Shown: positions 1 to 10,400 of the stretch, in pieces
How the letters are laid out: every line of letters begins with the position of its first letter
Numbering within the stretch: position 1 is the first letter of the stretch
NCBI GenBank assembly: GCA_032622095.1
Contig: CP136066.1
Coordinates: 145,665,559 to 145,729,558, forward strand
DNA: 64,000 bases
Direction: 5' to 3'
Source: Siphonodentalium dalli
Taxonomy: Eukaryota; Mollusca; Scaphopoda; Gadilida; Siphonodentaliidae
Made by a program: the position numbers and the translations under genes
Notes under the pieces: model-generated
Database searches by the model: none
What the model saw: the letters and a program-made list of their open reading frames with translations, nothing else
What the model was told of the DNA's origin: nothing

Positions 1-134
1 GCAAATAATCTAAAGACGTACTCAACACCAATTGTGATACACTGTACAAATTGCGAACATTTCAATGAAATGTGATTATTTCAGCAGTTTGTAAAGTATG
101 CTTCTTATCTGATTTTAAATTCACTGAATTGTTT

Positions 135-295
135 TTAACCTTTTGATGATGGGAGCTTTACTGCTGCAGCATTAAAGATCCTGTGCCAGTGCACTCTATT
201 ATATATGTGAGTCTCCCATATAATAATAGGGAGTATTGCATATATAAGAGAATGCATTGGCACAGTGTTTTCGTAAAATTTCAGGAAGCTCTATA
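135..295. mobile_element. Degenerate TTAA-type MITE, family B
   Basis: A TTAA (135-138) is followed by CCTTTTGATGATGGGAGCT and ends in AGGAAGCTCT. This resembles the better-preserved copy at 45650-45909. The core is the palindromic tract TTATATATGTGAG...CATATATAAGAGAATGCATTGGC that recurs through the window. The right TTAA is lost, so the end is approximate. PiggyBac-like is inferred from the TTAA and the CCYTT start. Nothing is recognised in bases 1-134. Confidence 0.55.
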
Positions 296-465
296 AACTT
301 TTTTTTAAATATTCAAATATTGCAAAATTTAGGCCAAATGTTCAATGGAATTGAAGCCTGAACCCGTTTTTTGTCTGCATGTAATTAAAAGATGTTAACT
401 TCAAATAGAATTAGATCGTGAGTCTGAAATAATTGCTAAATATGCCTTGGATGATCACTCGTATA

Positions 466-746
466 CAGTAATGCTCTAAATAATCGACCCCTTAACCACA
501 GCAGAATTATGGGTAACTTTTCAGGATTTAGTCGGAAATATGGCTTGTTGCCATTCATCGGAAAGCTCTCACCGATAGCTTTCCGATGAATGGCAACAAG
601 CCATATTTCCGACTAAATCCTGAAAAGTTATCCATAACCGAGATCTTTCCGATGAATGGCAACAAGCCATATTTCCGACTAAATCCTGAAAAGTTACCCA
701 TAATTCTGCTGTGGTTAAGGGGTCAATTATATTTAGAGCATTACTG
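466..746. mobile_element. Palindromic MITE, TA-flanked (copy 1)
   Basis: Starts CAGTAATGC and ends GCATTACTG, with TA on each side. The two arms are inverted copies of one sequence (cataattctgctgtggttaa, gccatatttccgactaaatc, agctttccgatgaatggcaa). The CAGT start and TA duplication fit a Tc1/mariner/pogo-type non-autonomous element; the superfamily is inferred. This copy has an extra partial arm, so it is longer than the usual ~214 bp. Related copies: 906-1080, 1737-1852, 2247-2460, 5118-5225, 6856-7069, 7509-8203, 18884-19096, 22421-22633. Confidence 0.8.
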
Positions 747-1237
747 TAACTTCATCTCCTGTTGAGAATGTACTCACAGTTTGGTGGAGGTCATTATCCA
801 CATATGTACATGTCAGAGAGAGATATGCCTAAAATAGGTTTCAAATGATTACCCATTCAAGTATTAACCGGGATCATGTTTGCTTAAATTAAAATTGTGC
901 TGGACACCGAGAGCTTTCCGATGAATGGCAACAAGCCATATTTCCGACTAAATCCTGAAAAGTTACCCATAACCGAGATCTTTCCGATGAATGGCAACAA
1001 GCCATATTTCCGACTAAACCTGAAAAGTTACCCATAATTCTGCTGTGGTTAAGGGGTCGATTATATTTAGAGCATTACTGTAACTTCATCTCCTGTTGAG
1101 AATGTACTCACAGTTTGGTGGAGGTCATTATGCACATATGTACATGTCAGAGAGAGATATGCCTAAAATAGGTTTCAAATGATTACCCATTCAAGTACTA
1201 ACCGGGATCATGTTTGCTTAAATTAAAATTGTGCTGG
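570..1237 (+). repeat. 334-bp tandem duplication containing MITE arm
   Basis: Two head-to-tail units of about 334 bp (570-903 and 904-1237). Each begins inside a MITE arm, passes its right end (TTACTG at 741-746 and 1075-1080), and continues through the same unique flank (acttcatctcctgttgagaa ... aattaaaattgtgctgga). Only a handful of differences are visible, for example cca versus gca before the catatgtacatg tract, so the duplication is young. The second unit carries a MITE right arm (906-1080) that did not insert independently. Confidence 0.85.
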
Positions 1238-1330
1238 AAACACTCAAAGGCAAGGATTACACCTTCCATAAAAGGGAACGTTTTAGTCAAAAACTTTTGC
1301 CACTATAACAGCACTTTAAAAACACTTTCA

Positions 1331-1485
1331 AGCAAGTCTGAGTTTAGTGTGCCTGGCATTTACTGAATGAGGTCCCCAGAGGGTGAATTTAGTGATGCTA
1401 TCCCGTATAGCGGGCTAGCGTCACTAAATTCACCCTCTGGGGACCTCATTCTGCAAATGACAGGCACACTAAACTCAGACTTGCT
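1331..1485. mobile_element. 155-bp near-perfect hairpin MITE
   Basis: The left arm (agcaagtctgagtttagtgt ... gaatgaggtccccagagggt) is repeated inverted on the right (accctctggggacctcatt ... aaactcagacttgct) around a short loop containing cgtatagcgggctagcg. Diverged relatives lie at 18405-18545, 62894-63178 and 63585-63705. No clear target duplication is visible. Whether it moves or is simply an amplified palindrome cannot be told from one window. Confidence 0.75.
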
Positions 1486-1736
1486 TTCAAGGACAAGCTA
1501 ATATTTAACTATGAGAATGGATACACGTGTAACCGGCCCACTGAGCAAATTGATATCTCATGTATTTCTTTCGATTCTATGAAACACAAAAGAAGGCATT
1601 CTGTCCCCTTGAGAAAGGGGTATTGCCACCCACCACACCCATGCTCCAGCGATCCTGCTTGAAGATCTAATGAGAATGAGACAAAACTTCTCAGTTACAA
1701 CTTGATAATTGGACTTCGAAGCATCAACAGACTATA

Positions 1737-1852
1737 TAGTAATGCCCTAAATAATCGACTCCTTAACCACAGCAGAATTATGGGTAATTTTTCAGGATTT
1801 AGTTGGAAATATGGCTTGTTGCCATTCATCGGAAAGCTCTCTCTGAGTCATG
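1737..1852. mobile_element. Half copy of palindromic MITE
   Basis: Left arm only (tagtaatgccctaaataatc ... ggaaagctctc), with one CAG-to-TAG change at the tip. The right arm is missing. Confidence 0.7.
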
Positions 1853-1987
1853 GGGAAAATATCATTCAATACTGAGACAGCTATGTGAGATTTCCACACA
1901 AAATCCGTGCTCTAGTCCCAATTCGGTTTCATAAGTTTACGACAATCATGCACACTTAGGAGATAAACATACTCTGTAGAATAATTT

Positions 1988-2065
1988 GGGAATCAAGCAT
2001 GAAAACAGTTTGTTAACAAGCAGGCTTGCTGGAGAGTTCATAAGCTGTTTTCATGCTTGAATCCC
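1988..2065. repeat. Short hairpin repeat
   Basis: gggaatcaagcatgaaaaca is repeated inverted at 2045-2065 around a 36-bp loop. No target duplication or other copy seen. Confidence 0.6.
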
Positions 2066-2246
2066 GAATATCCAACGGAACTTTTATCTCCATTCTAATC
2101 CAATCCACCAAAAATTAGAAAAGAAAATGCACGGAAAGCATTTTTATCAGCATTACATGCTTTGATGTGAGATATCCTTTTTCAGGTGATAAAATCTCTG
2201 GGTACGTTTCATAGGTTTACTTGGAGCAGCCAGAAACGCGTCTATA

Positions 2247-2460
2247 CAGTAATGTCCTAAATAATCAACTCCTTAACCACAGCAGAATTATGGGTAATTT
2301 TTTCAGGATTTAGTCGGAAATATGGCTTGTTGCCATTCATCGGAAAGCTCTCGCTGAGGGCTTTCCGGTGAATGGCAACAAGCCACATTTCCGACTAAAT
2401 ACTGAAAAATTGCCCATAATTCTGCTGTGGTTAAGGAGTCGATTATTTAGGGCATTACTG
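2247..2460. mobile_element. Palindromic MITE, TA-flanked (full copy)
   Basis: Complete 214-bp copy running from CAGTAATGTCC to GGCATTACTG between TA dinucleotides. The arms meet at an agctctcgctgagggct centre. This is one of the best copies for defining the family. Confidence 0.85.
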
Positions 2461-3099
2461 TATTTGATGTGTGCTCTATTTAAAATTTGTGCATGCTTCA
2501 GCAGATGATGCTAGTGAATTGAAAACTACAGTTAGCAGCACTCGACCAATCAGAATGTGTGTTTTAGCACAAAATATTTGATAATTGAGTTTAATGTGGC
2601 TGTTGCTCATGCAAAACAATGGCACGAGTGTTGGCAATAAGAGTATTGATAAATTATAGTTGTGCCACATACTATTGGACGATAGCTTCCCTGACCAGTA
2701 TATGGATTTACAGTCTGTCACTGCTTTGACAGACCTCGCAGTTATATCACAGTCTGTTATAAGCAGAGGAAACTCTGTTAGATATGAGTCAAGCATAAGC
2801 CGGGAGACACTGCACAAACTTTAACATCAATAACAAGCAGGGTAAAAACAATAACAAAAATAAATAAGACATAAATATGAAAAGTAAAAACATAAATGCT
2901 AATTCTGATCCTGAATAAATGACATTGACCATAAGCACCACCACCGTAGGGTACAAACTAAATTGTTGCAGATCTAAAATGGCTTACAGAATGCAATGTA
3001 CCATCTGAGATATCTGCATTGTTAGGGAAAAAGGTGTCAAAAACATCTTTTTACAATAATTTAGGCTTCGTGTTTTGTTTGCATTATTGTTTAACACTT
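2461..3099. other. No recognised feature
   Basis: AT-rich sequence. A 113-codon minus-strand open frame at 2476-2817 has no recognisable domain and is likely chance. I see no splice-flanked coding segment. Confidence 0.5.
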
Positions 3100-4102
3100 T
3101 CTTTACTAATTAATTCGTTAATTGATGAGTAGTCATCATAAGAAATGTTCAGATAACATATTCAGCATACGGCCGTTGTGTTGATCTTATTATCTGAATA
3201 TTTCCCACCAATGAATAGGCTATGAATCCTTTTGTGCTTGTATTATTTGTCATCTGCTTATATTTCCTGAACTTCCCTTCAGATTAATAATTGACCATTC
3301 CACTGAATTCTTTTATAACTGACGGTAGAATCCATTTATTAAATAATGGGTTAAATGTGCATCCCCTGTAGGGAGATGCTCAATATTTTCAAACAGACGT
3401 GAATTTGAACTGACCACAATGTCAGTTTACTCAAAATTTACTCAACTTGCCTCGATAGTAAATCCCTGACTGCTCCCCAGATTCAAAATCCAATATCGAA
3501 TCGGGAGGCCAGTTTGAGTTGACTCTCAAATCGAATTGGCCTAGAAGTTGACGTATGTCTTCAAATTCAGTAGCAGGATTGTTTCTATAAGGTGTCGAGA
3601 AATTCATTTTTTGTTTGTTGAACTCCTCTGAACTACTCACTCAATTAAAAAAAAAAGATGTTTTTCTAAAATTCTAAAATCAATATTTTGAAAAACTAAC
3701 ACCGTGGGGTACCACCTTGTCACCACACAAAATTTGGTTGAAGTCGGTCCAGGGCTCGAATATTCGCAGGGCCCTACTCCAGTCATATAAAGGACGGAAA
3801 TTGCCAAGCAAATGCAACACACGCGTATATGAATTTCAGTACTGTGTTCATAACCCTTTCTATAATAAATGGTTTCTCCCATTCAGTTATAAAGGCATAA
3901 AAATTGGAATGGTCTATTATCATTTGGAGGGGTGTTTAGGATAAATTAGCAACGACGAAAAGATAATACGTAACAAGTGCTGATGGATTCATGGTCATTG
4001 GTGGGAATTGTTCAGGCAATAAATGACCTTTGTTGAACTTATTATCTGAACATCTCCTGGAAACTACTCGTCAATGAGTATTCAATGAGAAATGGGTTAA
4101 TA
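3100..4102. repeat. Inverted pair of a dispersed repeat
   Basis: The segment at ~3114-3355 (ttattatctgaatatttccc ... gtagaatccatttattaaat) recurs in direct orientation at ~21500-21690. It recurs inverted at ~3858-3945 (ataaatggtttctcccattc ... ggaatggtctattat), with a further direct piece at ~3987-4102. Between the arms (3716-3780) is a hAT-like scrap with attcgcagggccct. No open frame here looks coding. Confidence 0.5.
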
Positions 4103-5117
4103 TTGTGGGAGCATGAAGCTTTCAAGGTGTCCCTTGTAATGTGTGCCATGTAAAATCCTAAATAGGTTGTCAGACGCAGAAATCACAGATGAAAGGCCCA
4201 TAACTCTGTTGAAAAACTGGCAAATGGTATAAAGTTTAGTGAAGTGGTTATTAACAATGACAAAGAATAATAGTACAGTGCCGATCTGGGACTGACAGCA
4301 CACCCTTTTGAGATTTTATTTGCAACAAATTTGGCATACACCTTAAGGGATTAATCAGATCAAAATGATTTCATTTGAATTTTTAGTGGAATTATTTTAA
4401 TAAAACAATTTTCAATCCAATAATCCATTCTGACAAGTACCTTGGTAAATCGTTCAAAACGTTTTTGCAGATTTCACATAAAAAATGTCTGAAATGCTGG
4501 AAATATGATCAGAAAACTATCTGAATGCCAGTAAACAGGAATTTTTGGTTCACATGTACTGCCTAAATTCACACATCATCAAGGAAACTACTGGCCTTTC
4601 TAAATACTAGTATGTCTAGGTTGATAAGCAAAAACATTAACTAATAAATGCATAGAACAAGTTAAGGATCTAGGAACCCTAATTTTTGCTAGGAATTTAG
4701 TCATGCAATATTCATCATATTTTGAACTTACATGGATGCACTATCGAATTGAGATATTGGAGATATTGGCCAAAATAAATTGTTCACATTGACACAAAAT
4801 GACCACAATATTCTGGAAATACAATTGACATGTGGTCCAAAGAATTCACCAATATTGTATAGTAAATATGAGGGTTCCTGATCCATATAAAGGTAGTGTC
4901 TCTCATCCTGATGATGTAATTCAATCAACAATTTCAGGGGTAAATTTTCAGACAAAATAAGTCTGAGTTTAGAGCTGTCTAGTTTTTAACATGGAAAAAC
5001 CAAAATGAACATTTGTGCCCCAGTTGCTGCGCCTTTGCAGCAAATTTGGTGTATATGATTTATTCGCCAAAAACTAGTTGCACATGTTTGCTGCATACTT
5101 TTGCTTTCCTGCAACAT
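4103..5117. other. No recognised feature
   Basis: AT-rich sequence with only short chance open frames on both strands. No inverted ends, tandem structure or splice-flanked exon was recognised. Confidence 0.45.
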
Positions 5118-5225
5118 ACTGAGAGCTTTCCGATGAATGGCAACAAGCCATATTTCCGACTAAATCCTGAAAAAATACCCATAATTCTGCTGTAGTTAAT
5201 GAGCCGATTATTTATGGCATTACTG
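5118..5225. mobile_element. Half copy of palindromic MITE
   Basis: Right arm only, from ctgagagctttccgatgaat to ggcattactg followed by TA. It carries several substitutions relative to the 2247-2460 copy. The region 5226-5736 that follows shows only a TTAAAGATACACAG-type tip at ~5670. Confidence 0.7.
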
Positions 5226-5736
5226 TAGCTATAATGCAGGAAGAGAGACTCTATCTTCAAAATACTGGAAATATCACAGGAAAGAAAATCAACATAAAAC
5301 AATCATTCACTTCCGTCTATATTAACATATTTATGATTGGAAAACCAGTAAATCTGTGTTGACCCTAATACATACTATGGGCCCCATTTTGACTATTTTT
5401 GAGAAATTTAAATAGTTTTTAAAAACATGCATGTCTGTTTTATTGCCAGTTTGTGGGGATAGCTCAACAAAAGCGGGAACAAAAGTTATTTCAAATTTAC
5501 AGACACAAAAGGAATTTGTTAAAGATGGTTATCCCTTCCCTGAATTTCTGTATTGATTCAGACTGGTAGAATAATAATTCTGAGTCAGAGAGGCCAATCA
5601 ACAGGGGCCTCTTTCAGAACGAGGTTCAAAGAAATTGTTGGAAGACGGACAAGAAGAGATAGCGCTTCTTTAAAGATACACAGTCCGATTTGACACAAAG
5701 TAATCTCATATTTCCTAAACCAATAATTCGGTTTAA

Positions 5737-6306
5737 AGGTGCTCAATCCGATTCGATGGTCCCCATATTATCAGATTCCAACAATGACAACAACATTTTT
5801 AGAACTGCTGCTTGATTTTTAGAATTGATTAATTGCCCAAAAATAATGCTAACCACTGTCAACTATACTATAAAATTGCCCGAAGCGCAATGCGAAACGT
5901 GTTATTTATCAACGTGTTTTTCGACAAAATTTTGCCTTAGTACCAACAGAAACCCTCTTGATTTTAGAGTTATCATCTTCATCCGCAATTTGGTCGGCTC
6001 ATCGACTGCTTACTGGGCCACTAATAATTCTCGATGGTGAAAAATAACAATGTCAAAAATCAATATCTAATAACACTCAGCCCTCTTAATTCAGATTGTT
6101 TTGCTTCGACAATCCGCTGTTGCAATGGTATGCCGTGGCCCAGTTTGCTTCAGCAAATTGCTTCGGCAATGCTGATTGCCGTAGCCAATTATGAAGGCTG
6201 TAACACTGAGCTTTGATAAGTGTGTTCCTCGACTCGAATCAAATTTTGTTTACCCCCAAATCCAAATAAATAGTGATTGAGGGGCGCTTAATCGGATTAT
6301 GCATAT
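5737..6306. mobile_element. TTAA-flanked MITE, family C (diverged copy)
   Basis: TTAA at 5733-5736 and 6307-6310. The left end aggtgctcaatccgat matches the right end atcggattatgcat when inverted. It shares internal tracts (tcgactcgaatcaaa, atcaatatctaataac, gattttagagttatc) with the cleaner copy at 30933-31392. TTAA targeting suggests a piggyBac- or Kolobok-derived element. Confidence 0.7.
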
Positions 6307-6855
6307 TTAACACCAAGCAAAAGAAAATGAACAATACTTGCAATCAACATCATTCGAATCACAAAGGCATCGTTAAAATCCACAAAATAACCCTTAAGTA
6401 ATACACTGTACTTAAAAAATTATCTCAAAAACTCATATTTGAGAATGCTCTTTATTATCAACTTCTTTTGAGCCACGTGAGCATGGATGCTCCTATAAGA
6501 GGCGTGAGCATGGATGCTCCTATAAGAGGCAATCATTGGAATTTTTGCTAGGCTGACACAAATTTCTCTTTTAAAAGTTGATATGTGGCCATAAAAATAT
6601 CCTATTAATTAATGGGCTCAAGGATCCAATCTAATTATTTTCTGGTATAGAAAATGGATACATTTAATATTTAAAACAACTGGTGCCAAATAAACATGAT
6701 AATTATTCTGTTGACTGAGATCAAATAAAACATGGCAAAAACAAATGGACAAATTTGGGGTGAATGAAGATTCAAAGAGGTCATTGAGTTGAGAGAAAAA
6801 ACATCATTTGTGACTGAAAGAAACCCAGAAATGTGAATCACATTTCAAGAACATA
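6307..6855. other. AT-rich spacer with 27-bp direct duplication
   Basis: Two head-to-tail copies of cgtgagcatggatgctcc plus tataagagg lie at 6476-6529. The rest shows nothing recognisable. This is downstream of the ADF/cofilin stop codon (minus strand), so it may include its 3' UTR; I could not fix a polyadenylation signal with confidence. Confidence 0.4.
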
Positions 6856-7069
6856 TAGTAATGCCCTAAATAATCGAATCCTTTAACAACAGCAAAATTA
6901 TGGGTAACTTTTCAGGATTTATTCGGAAATATGGCTTGTTGCCATTCATCGGAAAGCTCTCACTGAGAGCCTTCCAATGAATGGCAACAAGCCATATTTC
7001 CGACTAAATCCTGAAAAGTTACCCATAATTCTGCTCTGGTTAAGGAGTCGATTACTTAGGGCATTACTG
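6856..7069. mobile_element. Palindromic MITE (full copy)
   Basis: Both arms are present, from tagtaatgccctaaataatc to ggcattactg then TA. The central apposition is gctctcactgagagccttcc. Located 236 bp beyond the stop codon of the ADF/cofilin gene, in its likely 3' flank. Confidence 0.8.
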
Positions 7070-7305
7070 TATATATAAACTGCAATAATATACATGGTAT
7101 ACATTGCACAATTACAACGAGACTTTGGCTTATGTTGAGCCATGAATTTAGAACTTTGGAATTGACAAAAACAAATGTCAAGCCAACACACTCCTGATTG
7201 TGGAAACTTTGATTCTTTGAATACAACCATAGATGTACAAAAATATTCTCACCCAGTTTTCTGTAAAAATAATGAATTATCAAAACTTATGGAATAGTTT
7301 TTTTT

Positions 7306-7468
7306 TCAAGTGTAGCGTGAAGCTGCTTTTTCTAGAATATGTGTGTATGTAAGGTCGCTGTCGTCATGGCATTCAATAATTCGGTCCACACCAGCACATA
7401 CTTTTCGCAGTGCGTCAAAGCTACTGGAATAGATTAATTTCTGTTTAATTTTAACTCCATCAGGTGAC
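7306..7468 (-). CDS. ADF/cofilin terminal coding exon
   Basis: 163 nt after TCTCTTTTCAG. The first base completes Trp, then SPDGVKIKQKLIYSSSFDAL, RKVCAGVDRIIECHDDSDLT and a C-terminal helix to TGA at 7306-7308. The Lys residues of VKIKQK and the SSSFDALRK helix match the actin-binding site. A MITE at 7509 begins only 41 bp upstream of the acceptor, so the branch point region is squeezed between them. Confidence 0.88.
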
Positions 7469-10400
7469 CTGAAAAGAGACAGAAATATTGAATGGCTATT
7501 GTTATATACAGTAATGCCCTAATTAATCGACTTCTTAACCACAGCAGAATTATGGGTAACTTTTCAGGATTTAGTCGGAAATATGGCTTGTTGCCATTCA
7601 TCGGAAAGCTCTCGCCGAGATCTTTCCGATGAATGGCAACAGCTTTCCGATGAATGGCAACAAGCCATATTTCCGACTAAATCCTTAAAAGTTACCCATA
7701 ATTCTGCTGTGGTTAACCCTTTACCCAACAGAACGGCCCTGTGCCAATGCATTCTCTTATATATGCGAGTCGACCATAGGTCGCCTCGCATATATAAGAG
7801 AATGCATTGGCTTAACACATATTAAAAATGATAAAATTGTCAAAGAATGTAGAAAAATATTATAAAAATTGTTAAAAAATGTAAGAAAAAATTCTAAAAT
7901 TGTTAAAGAATGTAAGAAAAAATGGTAAAAAGTGTTAAAAAAGACTATTTTTTAGACCAATGCATTCTCTTATATATGCGAGGCGACCTATGGTCGACTC
8001 GCATATATAAGAGAATGCATTGGCACAGGGCATAACTGTAACCAACACAATGTGGTCAATGCACCGGTTCCAATGATATCCATATTTGTATGGTGTTATT
8101 GAGACAGACCGAAGATATTTTAGGCTGTTGAAGCTTTATTTGGGCGTTTTTGGCCGGTTTGTTGGGTAAAGGGTTAAAGAGTCGATTAATTAGGAAATTA
8201 CTGTATTCTTGGCAAGTAGAGGGCTCAGGAGATGACCGACTAAAATGTCCAACTCGATCTGCAAGGTTTCATTAACCCTTCCATCCCTGGAGCTTTCTGA
8301 ATTTGCCAAAACCATGTTCCAATGCATTCTCTCATATATACAAGTCTCCCATAGGGATCCTCGCATATATAAGAGAATACATTGGCCTAGTGCCTGCTCA
8401 ATGTATACCTTGACCTTGTAAGCCAGTGCGTTATCTTACCCCTTTTAGACCCTTTGGTGCCATCTAGACGGTCACCCGTGAAGTTATATAGAACACTGAC
8501 AGACATTCGCAAACACAGGCACCAAATATAGAGTCTTTAACCCACACAATTTTATTCTTCATAACATTTGAGAAGAACGTGTATGAAATTGGTGCTAAAC
8601 ATATTTTTTTATCAGTTTTTGGTGATCCTCCCCTCCCTATCCCTGAATCAAGTGATGCCACTGTTGACATCTTTAAACCACACAATTAGACTCATTATGA
8701 AGATGACTATATATACAATTGGTAGAAATCGGTGACAAAACAAATATGTATCAAATTTCGTGCCCCCATGCAATTTGCCGTATTTAAACCACATGATCAG
8801 ATTCCTCATATCATGGAGAAGAATATGTATCAATTTGGTGGAAGTCAGCGCTAAAAATATTTTTATCAATTTTTGTGTGTGTCTCCCCACCATGTACCCC
8901 TGGCTCGATCAAACCCCACTTTTGATATCTTTAAACCACACAATTAAGACTCCTCATATCACAAGAGATTATTATTTATAAGTTTGATGGTAATCAGCGA
9001 CTTAACAAATATTTATAAAATTTAGTGCCCCCGCCCCCATCTCCTACTGAAATGACACCAATTTAGCATCTTTAAACCACACGACTACATTCCTCGTATC
9101 ATAGAGAAGTATTTATATCAATTTGGTGGAAATCGGCACTAAAAATATTTTTATAAATATTTGGTGCCGCTTCCTCTTCGGTGCACCCCTGACTTGAATG
9201 ATGCCACTTTTGACAACTTCAAGCCAATAGATTCCTGATATAATGGAGATGATTATCTATAATTTTGGTGGTAATCAGTACTAAACAAATTCCTATAAAA
9301 TTTGCCCCCCCCCCCTCATCTCTCACCCAAACGTCTTTAAATCACACGATTAGATTCCTTGTATTCTGGGGAAGAATGTACATAAATTTGGAGGAAATCG
9401 TCGCTAATAATAGTTTTATCAATTTTAGTGCCCCTCTCCGATTCCATGCACCACTGACTCAAACGACGCTGCTTTTTACATGTTTAAACCACACCATTAT
9501 ATTCCTCATATCATGGATATCAATCATTATGATTAATTTGGTGGAAATCGGCGACAAAATTTGTTCTGCCCCTCCCCTTTTTCTGCCCCTGACAACAACA
9601 GCATCACTTTAGAAAATTCTAACCCACACCATTATCTTCCTCGGAAAAAGTTACCCTTAGTAGACCCCTTTTGTGTCATCTAGATGGTCCCATGTGAATT
9701 TCAGACACAGACAAACAGACATTCGCAAATATAGATATAGATAATATGGCACGTAATGGAGCAACCATACATGCTGTGCCTCAAATTTTCCTTTTATCGG
9801 CGACATAATGCTAACAATAATGTATGTAACATCACGCAGTGGTCCCGACGGAGACGACATAACAAAACTTGTCGTGGATTGTGCAATCCTGGCCCACAAA
9901 TCCAAAATGACGTAAGTGACGTCATAAACCTTGTCATGACGTCTTCGCTGGTTTTCATTAAGCTAACCAACGAAATTTGTCCAAATGAAACTAATAGTCC
10001 GAAATCACATGGGAATTCTTTGTAACTTGTGCAGTAGCTAATTTAATTTTCATTGCAATGGTCCATTCCCGATTCCACGTTTTGGAATCTCCACACAGTT
10101 GCTAACCAGAAGTCACGTCACAAATTTCGCGTGATTTCAGTTCAGATAATCCGTTTAGTGGTTATATATTAATCGTTGTGATAGCCCCATGGACGTTTTG
10201 ATCTGTTTTTTTCTCGACAATTGTCAATTGAAGTTAATAGTATCGCTAACGACGGTTGATCGCCACATAAGTTATGATGAAACTTCATAGAACGTTTCAC
10301 AAATCGTCTAATCATTGAAAAAACTTGCCTAATTGAGAATACAGCACACAGGTATGATTCGATTCGATATTCGATTCGATCAAAATCTCCAATTCGCAGG

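Noticed and set aside
7564-7825. Open frames with repeated SDEWQQAIFPTKS
   Set aside because: Translation of the MITE palindrome; the same peptide appears on both strands because the element is an inverted repeat.
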